DNA of 42,808 bases. Source: an uncultured Prevotella sp. (GTDB lineage Bacteria > Bacteroidota > Bacteroidia > Bacteroidales > Bacteroidaceae). The DNA lies in the NCBI GenBank assembly GCA_900769275.1, contig CAAGGA010000129.1, positions 1-42,808 on the forward strand, given 5' to 3'. The notes below the pieces were generated by a model that was given only the letters and a program-made list of their open reading frames with translations, had not been told where the DNA came from and did no database searches. Below, in pieces: positions 33,628 through 42,712 of the stretch. Positions within the stretch are counted from its first letter, which is position 1. The number at the start of each line of letters is the position of its first letter. The translations under genes were made by a program, and so were the position numbers.

Positions 33628-36492
33628 TTACTTCACCTGTGCACCAGCAACATTGTATTTCTTGCCGTCCTTAACGATAATGATCTGACCGTTCTCTATC
33701 TTCTTGACTGCCTTGGCAGCGTTCTGGGTTGCTGTCGTTACGTCAGCGATACCGGAAGGAACATCTCCGATGACTGATATTACGATATTGTCAAGCCAGC
33801 AGCAACGCTCTCCGTTACTGTATGTAGAATTGAAGTAGAGTTTTGTAGTCTTGCCTACGCCCTCTGGCATAGCAACTGTAGGATGAATAACTTTCTTGCC
33901 ATCCTTGTTTGTTGTAATAACATACATATTCTTGGAAGCATAGTTAAGTGTTACCTCGAAATGAGTCTTGTTACTATCCTTGCAGATATTACCCTGCACA
34001 TTACCGTTATTCCTACCACCTACCTGAGAAATTGCAGCAGCAGTCTCATCTAATGACAAAAGATTAGCAGTAGCGGCACTACCAACCTTTCGGCAGAAGG
34101 AAGCTATGTCATTACCATCGGCATCCTTGAAGTAGAAACCGAACTCTGCCTTATCAAGGTAACCATACCAGATATCGAATGAAGCAATGATTGCATCATT
34201 ATCCTTTACTTCATAACCAAGATCCACTTCTGCTGCGCCTTTACCTACGAAGAGGACATCAGTGCACAAATCATTGAAACCTTGTCCGTAAGCGAACTGT
34301 GTCCAAGCATTCTGCATCTCAGCAGAGAATGTACCAAGAATGTTCATTGTTCCCTTTGTACCATCAATAGCGTATTTAGAGAGTTCACCCTCGACAGTAG
34401 CCGGAATTTCACGTGCCGGAGTAGAGAAATCTATATCAACTATAACGTCTTTCTTTACAGAAGCAATGAAAGCATCAGATGCAAGAGAGAGTTCAGACTT
34501 CTTTGCTACGAGAGCATCGACAGCTTCCTGCGAATATGAAGCAGCAAGTTGCGTGTTATAAAGGTCCTGAGCAGCATCAATCACAGCCTTGAACGTTTCT
34601 TTCTTACCACTATTGTTCATTGGCTCACTATAAACAGCATTAGCATTTTCTATAGCCACAGCCAAATCTGTAAGAGGAGTGTTCTTATTTACGAACGGAG
34701 TAATGAAGTTGTTGTTGATATAACGCACGCCTGCATTCATGACAAGGTTAGGCAGAGCATTTGCATCGTCAGTCTGCTGATGGAGAGAATCCTTGACAAC
34801 GTAAACTCCTTCATTATAGTACGGAGCCTGAGTTGCATTATAAGAAGCAGATGCGTTGTCCATGGTCTCCAAACGCTCAGCCTGAGTCATAGCCTCCCAA
34901 GCAGCGAGACGAACCTTTGTCTCGTCAAGACCTGCCTTGAGGTCTTCCTTACCCCAAGGAAGTTTAGTCTGTGTCTCGGCAAGGTAGTCCTCAGCCACCT
35001 TTATACGTCCCTTGAGGGCATCAATCTGAATCTGAGTATTATCAAGATAAGTTTTCTGCTCAGGTGTAAGCTCTCCCTCTACGAGTACCTTGTACAGAAC
35101 AGGATGCCAGAAACAAACATCGAAGCCGTCAGTAGCAGTACGTCCCTGACCGAGGTTACAGCGGATACCGAAAGTAAGAGGAGTATTGTCCTCAGCCACC
35201 TCGAACTTATAGATTACGTTACCGTCCGTTGCAGCATATTCATTAGCTGTAGGAAGGAGGAACATATCCGTAGTATCATTGTTGAAGAAGAGATACGTCT
35301 CTGCGCACTCGAATGCCTGTGAACGTGCCCAACGGTTCTTGTTAAGGGTCATCATACCGCCTGCACCCTGTACTCCGAAGAAGTAAGTACCCTTGTCGAG
35401 GGTTGTGGTGTTGGTAGCAATGTTATCCCAAGTACCAGATGCACCGCGCATCCATGTTATCTGAAGAGGAGAATTTGCAGCTGCAGTCTTATGAGCCCAG
35501 CGGTCTGTTGACCATGACCATCCGCTGACTGCATTCTGGGCAGCTGCATCAGAAATCAGTTTACTAAATTTACCTGTCCAATTGTCCCAGTTTGCAGATT
35601 CGTTACCAGACTTACCACCATTGATAGAGTTGAGGACATTGGAGAAGCATTCTGCGGTAAATTCATTCCAATAGCCTTCGAGATTCTCCATCTCGTTCTC
35701 ATAACCATCTTCGGCATCCTCATCTATCATTCCCTTGATAGTAGCGATTTCCTCTGCAAGGTCAGCATAACTTGCTCTTTCTGTGAAGTCATAACTGTTG
35801 AGCACTTTCTCAATGTATTCGATACGCTTTGCAGGAGTACGCTTGTCATAAATCTGCTCAGCAGCCTGACAAGTAACGTCACATATCTCCACGCCGTCAG
35901 CAAGAGCACGGAGGTCGATGACAATCTTTCCCTCTGCAGGAGCAACAACGGGGAAGTTGACTGTGGTGAAGCCCTCTGAATTGAACGAGAATGTGTAGCC
36001 ACCACATACTCCGTCTGTACCATAGTTGAGGTTAGTGTTATCTGTACCGTCAGCTATAGCGAGCGCACCGTCAGTGTTGTAATAAGCATTGATGTAGTTG
36101 ATGTTGCTGCCGGTAAGGTCAAAGTCAGTGAAGCCTGCCGCTGTGGTGTTCATCACTTTCATGGAAACGATGTACGTGCCACGCTGCTCTATATTCACAA
36201 TCTGATAGATACCGTTGGTGAGGGCATTATTTCCTTCGTTTACCTTGATTTCGTTTGCTCCGTTGGCTCCCATTCCTGCGAGTACGCTGAACGTGGTGAG
36301 CTTGTCGATAGACTCATCCGTAGCAGTCCATCCTCCGAGCTGCAGGTCGGAGAAGTCACCGTTGGTCACAAGATTCTTGCCTGTGATTCTGAATCTTGCC
36401 GAGTTGCTATATACCTTGTCTCCTATCTCGTGCGCCATGGCACCAGTAGAGATTGCAGCAAGCATAGCAATACTGAGTAATTGTTTCTTCAT
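33628..36492 (-). CDS. Large secreted beta-sandwich protein of unknown function in the pectin locus
   Basis: A 954-residue protein with signal peptide ending near residue 20 (STGAMAHE). I do not recognise a family. The N-terminal part ('KNLVTNGDFSDLQLGGW') looks like a carbohydrate-binding beta-sandwich start (NGDF-x-x ... W), and a second such region begins around 'NSPLQITWMRGASGTWDN'. Helical Ala/Glu-rich spacers separate them ('DNTQIQIDALKGRIKVAEDY'). The last third ('VDIDFSTPAREIPATV' to 'CCWLDNIVISVIG') resembles a laminin-G/jelly-roll fold. The tail 'GQIIIVKDGKKYNVAGAQVK' resembles that of the PL10 lyase. It has its own promoter and terminator, between the lyase/esterase genes and the SusCD operon. 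A role as a surface pectin-binding protein is inferred. The start is ATG 36492 (MKKQLL), not 36510. Confidence 0.75.
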   Translation of the reverse strand: MKKQLLSIAMLAAISTGAMAHEIGDKVYSNSARFRITGKNLVTNGDFSDLQLGGWTATDESIDKLTTFSVLAGMGANGANEIKVNEGNNALTNGIYQIVNIEQRGTYIVSMKVMNTTAAGFTDFDLTGSNINYINAYYNTDGALAIADGTDNTNLNYGTDGVCGGYTFSFNSEGFTTVNFPVVAPAEGKIVIDLRALADGVEICDVTCQAAEQIYDKRTPAKRIEYIEKVLNSYDFTERASYADLAEEIATIKGMIDEDAEDGYENEMENLEGYWNEFTAECFSNVLNSINGGKSGNESANWDNWTGKFSKLISDAAAQNAVSGWSWSTDRWAHKTAAANSPLQITWMRGASGTWDNIATNTTTLDKGTYFFGVQGAGGMMTLNKNRWARSQAFECAETYLFFNNDTTDMFLLPTANEYAATDGNVIYKFEVAEDNTPLTFGIRCNLGQGRTATDGFDVCFWHPVLYKVLVEGELTPEQKTYLDNTQIQIDALKGRIKVAEDYLAETQTKLPWGKEDLKAGLDETKVRLAAWEAMTQAERLETMDNASASYNATQAPYYNEGVYVVKDSLHQQTDDANALPNLVMNAGVRYINNNFITPFVNKNTPLTDLAVAIENANAVYSEPMNNSGKKETFKAVIDAAQDLYNTQLAASYSQEAVDALVAKKSELSLASDAFIASVKKDVIVDIDFSTPAREIPATVEGELSKYAIDGTKGTMNILGTFSAEMQNAWTQFAYGQGFNDLCTDVLFVGKGAAEVDLGYEVKDNDAIIASFDIWYGYLDKAEFGFYFKDADGNDIASFCRKVGSAATANLLSLDETAAAISQVGGRNNGNVQGNICKDSNKTHFEVTLNYASKNMYVITTNKDGKKVIHPTVAMPEGVGKTTKLYFNSTYSNGERCCWLDNIVISVIGDVPSGIADVTTATQNAAKAVKKIENGQIIIVKDGKKYNVAGAQVK

Positions 36493-36539
36493 ATTTACGA
36501 TAATTAACAAGTTAGTAAAAGTTTTTTTCTATTTCTTTG

Positions 36540-36571
36540 CAAAAATAATAAATTATTTGTTTAGTGCCAAA
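36540..36571 (-). promoter_or_regulatory. Bacteroidetes-type promoter of the 954-residue protein gene
   Basis: On the minus strand: TTTG (plus 36568-36571), a 20-nt spacer, TATTTTTG (plus 36540-36547), a full match to TAnnTTTG. The leader is short, about 40 nt. Confidence 0.75.
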
Positions 36572-36613
36572 TATTTTCTTATTAATGTTGATATTTTTGT
36601 TTTTTTTTTCTTG

Positions 36614-36645
36614 TTCTTCGACCTGATCGAAGAATACCAAGGGAG
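36614..36645. repeat. Palindrome-TACCA element, copy P3
   Basis: TTCTTCGACC-T-GATCGAAGAA (36614-36634) matches P1 with one change; transcribed leftward, the change gives a G-U pair and keeps the stem. The tag TACCAAGGGAG follows (36635-36645) and the element abuts hairpin repeat copy 6. Confidence 0.65.
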
Positions 36646-36759
36646 GGTGGTTGGTTGTTTGGTTGTTTGGTTGCTTGTCTTTGCAATGGAGGCACGCTAT
36701 CAACCAAACAACTAAACAACCAAACAACTAAACAACCAAACAACTAAACAACTAAACCA
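36646..36759. repeat. G/T-A/C armed hairpin repeat, copy 6
   Basis: The left arm GGTGGTTGGTTGTTTGG... (36646-36675) is complementary to the right arm of CAACCAAACAACTAAAC units (36701-36759). The short core at 36686-36705 (ATGGAGGCACGCTATCAACC) shares ATGGAGGC with copy 4. On the minus strand the array begins directly after the TGA stop of the PL11 gene (36761). Confidence 0.7.
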
Positions 36760-36760
36760 C

Positions 36761-39700
36761 TCACCTTACATTCACTATTATGTTGCCGCTGTTGGTGCCT
36801 GAGGTGAACTGCAGGACGTAGTTGCCTCGCTTTCCTGTTAGGGCTTTGATGGCATTCCTCATGTTTGCCTTTGTGGTGGAGACGTTGCCTATGAGTATGC
36901 CGTCGGTGGTGAATACGTCAGCGGTGAGGATAGCGGTTGCCGGGAGATTGTCTATTGCTGATGCCTCATCCTTTACCACTTTGAGCACTCCATCCTTGGC
37001 ATAGAGCTCTGAGGTGTCCCATTTGCTGCCTGCCGGGAGTTCCGGGAGAGAGAGGACGATGCTGCTTTCGTTGAGCCCGGAGACGGAGTTGGCAGTCCAC
37101 AAGGTGAACGTGCTGCCTACGGAAGGCACGTAACCGTCCTCAAGACGCACGCGGATGATGCCACCGCTGTAGAACGACATCGAACCGTTGCACTTCAGTT
37201 TAGAGTAGGACGTGAGGGCCTTCAGCTTGAGGTCGAGCACGGCATCTGCGCCTATCGTCACCCTTCCGCCATCGGTGATGGTGACGGTGGCGGGAGCGTC
37301 ACTTGTTCCCGTGATGGAGAAGACGCCGCCGGCAGAGGCCTGGATGGCATAGAAGAGGGAGTTGCTGCCATATACCTTGCCTGAGTTCTTGACGTAGATG
37401 ATGCCGTTGCCGTTGCAGGCGGTCATGTTGGCGGGGTTGCCCGTGAAGCGCAATGCTCCTGACTCCACGGTGATATTGGCGGAGACACGTCCCGCACTCG
37501 TGGCTGCTATGCGCAGTTCCTTGCCCTCCTTGCCTCGATATATGAGCGGACAGGAGATATAGTTGGTGAGGTTGATGTTGTTGTCATACTTCTCTCCGAG
37601 TACGAGAGTGCCCGTGCCGGCTATAGTGCCCGTAGCGGAAGCCTTGAGAGTCTTTACGGAAACGGTCTTGCCGTTGGTGTTGAAGGTATATCCGTTCTGC
37701 ACGTTGAGCGTGGCAAGCGGCAGTCCGTAGGAGTTGTTCCAGTCGAAAGAGGGGTTGTACGAGCCTCTCTTCTGGCTCTGCACGATGAGTTCCCCCTCGA
37801 ATGCGCTCCAGTTGCCGCTGAGATAGTTGCGCACGCCGCCAGCCACAACGGTGAAGACACCCGCACCGGTCAGTTTGCCGGTATAGTCACACCGTGGGTC
37901 GAGGACGAGTTTTCCTGTCTGTCCTGCCTCGACGATGAAGTTGGAACTCAGGCTGCTATATGAGTTTTCCGTATTGGTGTCGATGTACGATCCTCCACGG
38001 AAATCGATGTTAGCCGGTCCCTTGGAGTCATATCCATTGACGTCACCTACCATGATGACAAGGCGTGAGGGGACGAAGGAGGATGGCATGGTGAGCGCAC
38101 CTGCGCCAGTCTTGGCGAACTCCACGTCCTTCAGACCTGTTATGGCACCTTTCTGCGTCAGCGTGGCACCGGAAGCTACATATATTCCTCCACCGCCCTC
38201 ACCTACGCTAATGGGCTGGTCGGACGTAGCAGTCTTGGAGATACCGAGACGTGCACCGCCCGAGATGGTTATGGTGCGTGTCCTGCTTCCGAGCGAACCG
38301 TAGTCGTTGCCGATATTGTTTCCGAGGGAAGCAGCGTAGAGTATTCCGCCCGTGATGGTGGTGTTACCCGTATGATTGACGTTGTTTATATATACCGCGC
38401 CATCACCGGTCTTCGTTATTGTCGGGTCACCGCAGATGCTGTCACCGGAGAGTGTGTAGGGCTTTGAGGCGTTGTCGAAAGTGATGGACTTAGGTACTAC
38501 CGCTCCGTTGGCAGCTGACACCGTCACATCATACTTCGCAGCCTCTGCCGGGAAGAGCACGTCAGAGCCTGTAGTGAACTTTACAGCCTCTCCGCTCTCG
38601 GAGTTTTTGAAGTTGGCAGTGTTGTCGAGGTCGAATGTAGTGCCCTCGCTGCCGGTCCATACGAGGTCTCCCGCCTGATAGTTCTGCACGTTGAGGATGA
38701 GTTTTCCCTCAGCGTAGGAGAGGGCGCACTTCTGCTTTGACAAGCCCTCGATGACGATATCGCTGACAGAACCCTCGACCTTCGCCACCGTACCGATGAC
38801 ATAGTCACCGTCGGCAATGGCGTCTTCTCCTGTCAGGGCATGTGGAGTGATACGCAGTACGGGCGTGTCGTATGCGGGACCGCAACCGTTCTTCCACACT
38901 TTCTTCTCCACTTTCAGCACGTTGAGATTGAGCTGGTCAGCCTTCATGCCGTCGCTGAATACGTCGAGAGCCACTATTGCTCCGAAGCCGAGGTTGAGCG
39001 AGTCGGCAGTAATGGATGATGTCTTCGTGCCGTCCGTGCCTATGGTTATCACGCTGCCATAGTCCGCCTGTATTCCTTTCTCGAATTTTCCTCCGTCGGT
39101 GATGAGGTTGGTGAGGCGGTTGAGCCAGAGGCGGGAGTTCTTGAGCGTGCCGCTGAAGCGGAGCGTGCCTGCCCATACGTCGGTGTTGCCGCCGTAGGTC
39201 TGCTCCACGTCGGGCAGCACGAGCGTGCCAGCACCCTGCTTCACGAGGCGCATATCGCCAGCAAAGGCTCCGCCCTTGAGGGTGTGGGTGTAGTATTGGT
39301 ACGTTATCTTATAGTCTTTAGAGGTACATTCCGACGGTGCATTGCCCTGCACCCATGACGGAGCGTTGTCTATATATATATAAGGTGTAGCTCCGTCAGC
39401 CACGTTGACGGTCATGTCGCCAGTCTCGCAGGTGATGATGGTCTCGCCGTCGTTGCTTATCGTTGCGCCATTGGCTATCTCCTTGCGTCCCTCCATGGTC
39501 TCTGCCGGAGGAGCCACGGTGATATTCTCCAGTTCGCCGAGGAAATATGATGTATGCGGAGGCTGGTTGTATCCGCACATCTGCCATACCATAGCATTGC
39601 GGTACTGCTTGTCGTACCATAGTGAGTAGTTGCGCCACGGGGTCGGCGTCGTCGTGGTGAAGATACGCAGTTTGTTGTCGGCAGTTCTTTCGATGACCTC

Positions 39701-41359
39701 CTCGCGCCAGTCACCGAGGATGTCGCCCTGATATGTCGGCGTCGCCTTGGTGCCGTTGTTGGAATAAGCTCCTTTCATGGTGGCAATCACGCCCCTGTTA
39801 TACTTGCTTACGGAAGTGCCGTCGAATGACTCTTCCTGAAGGTCGTCGTCCCAATAGATGCGGAAACACATGCCTACGCCGTTCTTGGTGAGTATGCTTT
39901 CCACGTTGCCCGTGACGCAGCTGACGGCATTCTCATGAGCGGAGAAGCCCATGGCTCCCGGGATGTCGTTGCAGAAGTTTCCGGCAATGGCACGTCCGTC
40001 GTCGCCTGAAGCGGCATAGCGGTGGTATATCTTGCTCGTGGTGAGGTCACGGTAGTTGTTCGCCGGCTGCGTTTCGTTGCAGAAGAAGCCCTCCTGTCCG
40101 TAGGAGTAAGGGTCGAGGTCGCCGTGATGCTGCGCATCACCGTGACCGAGACCTGTGGTGGAGAGTCCCTTGCCGTTGTCGTCGATGACCATCGAACCGA
40201 ACACTATCTCGTCCCTTCCGTCCCAATCTACATCAACGATGGCATAGTTGTGATAGCCCTGTCCGTACCAAGGAGAGCCTGCCTTATTGTTGGTCCACTG
40301 CCATCGTACGGTGAGTGCGTGGGTCTCGGGGTTCACGTCGTATGCTATGAACTTATGCCTTGTATAAATACCACGTCCGAGGAAGATGCTCGGATGCCTT
40401 CCGTCGAGGTAGGGAGCACCGAAGAAGAACTTGCTGGCACGGTGTCCGTAGCCGTCGCCCCACGCCGCCTTGAGGTCAGTCTCTCCAGCTTCAAGGCGTT
40501 TGAGAGGAAACTCTATGCACTGGTAGGGCACGCCCGTCTGTCCGTTGCAATATACGAGGAACTCATTGCCGTAATATGTAAACCATTCCGTACTGCCCTC
40601 ACCCTTGGGTATGCGGTAGTTTTTCCATGTAGTGCCGTTCTTACCGTCGGCGCCTATGGTGTATGTCGTGCCGTCAGCCATGTGGATGGAAGAGCCCTCG
40701 GCGAGGCGCATCACTACCTCTGCCTTGCCGTCCATGTCCCAGTCATAGCCCACGATGTTCTGCTCGTTGTTTTGGAAGTCGCCCATGTTCGGGCCGCAGT
40801 TTACCCACCAGAGCACCGTGCCGTCGAGTTTCAGCACCTCGAAGAGGGAGTACTCCTTCGTCGCCGTGCCGCCGACGGTAGGTCCTTCCTTAGGATAGCG
40901 CTGTGCGCCCTCCTCGCTGTTGTCCAGCTTCAGGAGGATTTCCACCACGCCGTCGCCATCGACGTCAGCGCAGCAGGCATCGTTGGGGATGTAGGTACAC
41001 TTGAGCGAGGGGTCGTGCTTGGGGGAAATCTCGAAGTAGTTCTGCGCCCAAGGCTTGACGGCGGCAGACTGTTTCTGCTCTTTTCCCCTTACTACTGCCG
41101 CTACGGTATAGGAACTGCCTGTCGTTCCTGCCGCATCGGTGTAGTTGGATACGTTGAGGTTCTCGGCAATCTTCTTGCCGTCACGATAGAGGTTGTACTT
41201 CACATCGTAGTATTCGTCAGCCTGAATCCTCCAGCTGAGGAACACTCCGGTATTGACCTTGATGCCTATGAGGCCTCTGTCAAGTCTGTCGATAGTGCGC
41301 TGAGCCGATGCTGTCAGCATGGCCAGTGCTAATAGTAATAGAGATAGTAGTTTTTTCAT
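36761..41359 (-). CDS. PL11 rhamnogalacturonan lyase with about 900-residue beta-strand-repeat extension
   Basis: A 1532-residue secreted enzyme; the signal peptide ends near residue 19 (MLTASAQ). Residues of about 22-104 are an FnIII-like domain. Residues 110-615 are the PL11 eight-bladed propeller with calcium loops DVDGDG (132-137), DWDMDGKAE (206-214) and DVDWDGRDE (376-384), plus 'TTGLGHGDAQHHGDLDP' (401-417) and GDILGDWREE (545-554). It should cleave the rhamnogalacturonan I backbone by beta-elimination. Typical PL11 enzymes are about 600 residues. Here residues 620-1480 form autotransporter-associated-type beta-strand repeats ('KQGAGTLVLPD', 'TKTGDGAVYINNVNHTG', 'AKTGAGALTMPS'), probably a right-handed beta-helix stalk. 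The end 'VFTTDGILIGNVSTTK ... GNYVLQF' resembles a T9SS sorting tail. It follows the esterase gene by 46 nt. Confidence 0.9.
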   Translation of the reverse strand: MKKLLSLLLLALAMLTASAQRTIDRLDRGLIGIKVNTGVFLSWRIQADEYYDVKYNLYRDGKKIAENLNVSNYTDAAGTTGSSYTVAAVVRGKEQKQSAAVKPWAQNYFEISPKHDPSLKCTYIPNDACCADVDGDGVVEILLKLDNSEEGAQRYPKEGPTVGGTATKEYSLFEVLKLDGTVLWWVNCGPNMGDFQNNEQNIVGYDWDMDGKAEVVMRLAEGSSIHMADGTTYTIGADGKNGTTWKNYRIPKGEGSTEWFTYYGNEFLVYCNGQTGVPYQCIEFPLKRLEAGETDLKAAWGDGYGHRASKFFFGAPYLDGRHPSIFLGRGIYTRHKFIAYDVNPETHALTVRWQWTNNKAGSPWYGQGYHNYAIVDVDWDGRDEIVFGSMVIDDNGKGLSTTGLGHGDAQHHGDLDPYSYGQEGFFCNETQPANNYRDLTTSKIYHRYAASGDDGRAIAGNFCNDIPGAMGFSAHENAVSCVTGNVESILTKNGVGMCFRIYWDDDLQEESFDGTSVSKYNRGVIATMKGAYSNNGTKATPTYQGDILGDWREEVIERTADNKLRIFTTTTPTPWRNYSLWYDKQYRNAMVWQMCGYNQPPHTSYFLGELENITVAPPAETMEGRKEIANGATISNDGETIITCETGDMTVNVADGATPYIYIDNAPSWVQGNAPSECTSKDYKITYQYYTHTLKGGAFAGDMRLVKQGAGTLVLPDVEQTYGGNTDVWAGTLRFSGTLKNSRLWLNRLTNLITDGGKFEKGIQADYGSVITIGTDGTKTSSITADSLNLGFGAIVALDVFSDGMKADQLNLNVLKVEKKVWKNGCGPAYDTPVLRITPHALTGEDAIADGDYVIGTVAKVEGSVSDIVIEGLSKQKCALSYAEGKLILNVQNYQAGDLVWTGSEGTTFDLDNTANFKNSESGEAVKFTTGSDVLFPAEAAKYDVTVSAANGAVVPKSITFDNASKPYTLSGDSICGDPTITKTGDGAVYINNVNHTGNTTITGGILYAASLGNNIGNDYGSLGSRTRTITISGGARLGISKTATSDQPISVGEGGGGIYVASGATLTQKGAITGLKDVEFAKTGAGALTMPSSFVPSRLVIMVGDVNGYDSKGPANIDFRGGSYIDTNTENSYSSLSSNFIVEAGQTGKLVLDPRCDYTGKLTGAGVFTVVAGGVRNYLSGNWSAFEGELIVQSQKRGSYNPSFDWNNSYGLPLATLNVQNGYTFNTNGKTVSVKTLKASATGTIAGTGTLVLGEKYDNNINLTNYISCPLIYRGKEGKELRIAATSAGRVSANITVESGALRFTGNPANMTACNGNGIIYVKNSGKVYGSNSLFYAIQASAGGVFSITGTSDAPATVTITDGGRVTIGADAVLDLKLKALTSYSKLKCNGSMSFYSGGIIRVRLEDGYVPSVGSTFTLWTANSVSGLNESSIVLSLPELPAGSKWDTSELYAKDGVLKVVKDEASAIDNLPATAILTADVFTTDGILIGNVSTTKANMRNAIKALTGKRGNYVLQFTSGTNSGNIIVNVR

Positions 41360-41405
41360 ATTGATAGTCAGTAATATTCTTTATATATAATAAGGTGGTA
41401 GCGTA

Positions 41406-42677
41406 TCAGTTGCCGTCAGGCTTCGTGCCGTCAAAGAAGATGGATTCCGACCAATAGAACTGCTGCCAGTCGTCAGGAGCGGAGGGAGAGAAGTCTTTCC
41501 AGTCCGGTTTCAGGTACTTGCCGAGGGGATGCTGCATATCCTTCAGGCTTTGGACGATAATCTTCGATATTTCGTAAGCCCCGAAAGGGTTGAAGTGGGT
41601 GTTGTCGGCGAAAGCCTTGTCCTGCCAGGGGAACGTGCCGAGGGGATAGTGTACGAGGAGGTGCTTGGAGCCTTCCTCTCCCATTGTCTCGAAGAGAAGG
41701 GTGGATTTCGCAGTGAGGTCGATGAGGGGTATGCCCTCCCTCGCAGCGACAGAGCGCATCGCCTCGGGGAAGTCGCCGTGGGTGTTGTGCAGCGTACGGT
41801 GGTCTTTCTCGAAGAAGCGGCGTGCCGTCGGCGTGCAGAAGATGACGTTGCCCTGCTTTGCACGGACGAGGTCGGCAAAGCGTTTCAACGCCGTGGCGTA
41901 GTGATACCATGCTCCCGTTCCCGGTCCTTTCTCCTTTTCGTCGTTATGCCCGAACTCGCAGAAGACGTAGTCACCGGGGCGTATCATGGAGAGTATCTTC
42001 TCCAAGCGGTTCTGTGCCATGAACGAAGTGGCGGTCAGTCCGCTTTCTCCGAAGTTGGCTATGCAGAGACGGTCGTCGAACCACCTTGGGAACATCTGTC
42101 CCCAAGAGGCCCAGGGTTCTTTTCCCTGATCTACTACTGTAGAGTTGCCGCAGAGATATGCAGTCACTGCAGCCGTATCACGCTCTATCCCGATACTTTT
42201 CACGCAGGGTCGTGCCCCATTAAACTCAAGCGTCAGTTTCTCATCCCACGAGAGCGAGCCTACCTCGCCCGGCTTTATGCGCACCTTGGAGGGCTTTGTC
42301 TCCTTGCCGTCGGCCGCCGTGTATGCCGGGATGTCGGTGCTGTGCTTGTGTACGAGGAACGTGAACGTCTCGTATTTTCCCTTTGCCGTCACGCATTTCT
42401 CGACCATGAGGCGGCGGTTTTCTGCCCTCACGATCGTCTCGCCGGCTTTCTTCCTGCTGCCGAGAGTGACGGTGACGCGGTAGTTTCCGTCGGGCACTCT
42501 GACGGAGAAATAGAATGGTGCAGTGGTTTTTCCGTCGGGCGCAGCGGTCAGGTCATAGCCATAGCCTGCCTCCTGCGTGTATGCAGGCTGCGGCTTCGTC
42601 ATGTCATAGTTCATCACCTGCGCTCCGGAATGCAGGGACACGCCGAACAGCAACAATGCCAACAAGGGTTTCTTCAT
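41406..42677 (-). CDS. Rhamnogalacturonan acetylesterase, CE12 family (SGNH hydrolase)
   Basis: A 423-residue secreted enzyme predicted to remove acetyl esters from rhamnogalacturonan I. The signal peptide ends near residue 19 (LHSGAQ). Residues of about 22-165 are a galactose-binding-like beta-sandwich ('YFSVRVPDGNYRVTVTLGS'). The SGNH domain (about 170-385) has block I CGNSTVVDQG with Ser179, block II Gly210 (NFGESG), block III GHND (243-246, Asn245) and block V DNTHF with Asp358 and His361. The spacing fits YesT/RhgT-type CE12 enzymes. The PL11 lyase gene follows after 46 nt, so the two form a de-acetylation and cleavage unit. No promoter is visible in the 131 nt upstream, so transcription may begin outside the window. 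Confidence 0.92.
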   Translation of the reverse strand: MKKPLLALLLFGVSLHSGAQVMNYDMTKPQPAYTQEAGYGYDLTAAPDGKTTAPFYFSVRVPDGNYRVTVTLGSRKKAGETIVRAENRRLMVEKCVTAKGKYETFTFLVHKHSTDIPAYTAADGKETKPSKVRIKPGEVGSLSWDEKLTLEFNGARPCVKSIGIERDTAAVTAYLCGNSTVVDQGKEPWASWGQMFPRWFDDRLCIANFGESGLTATSFMAQNRLEKILSMIRPGDYVFCEFGHNDEKEKGPGTGAWYHYATALKRFADLVRAKQGNVIFCTPTARRFFEKDHRTLHNTHGDFPEAMRSVAAREGIPLIDLTAKSTLLFETMGEEGSKHLLVHYPLGTFPWQDKAFADNTHFNPFGAYEISKIIVQSLKDMQHPLGKYLKPDWKDFSPSAPDDWQQFYWSESIFFDGTKPDGN

Positions 42678-42712
42678 CGGGAAAAGTAGAATAGTTAGTT
42701 CCTGTAATATTA

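Noticed and set aside
36686..36715. Short open frame MEARYQPNN in hairpin repeat copy 6 as a leader peptide
   Set aside because: It ends in the A/C arm after nine codons, and the cores of other copies do not keep a common stop; evidence for translation is too thin.
41529..42689. 386-codon plus-strand open frame opposite the CE12 gene, and a similar one at 40022-41332 opposite PL11
   Set aside because: Catalytic motifs are all on the minus strand; the plus frames arise from codon bias and have no motif or signal.
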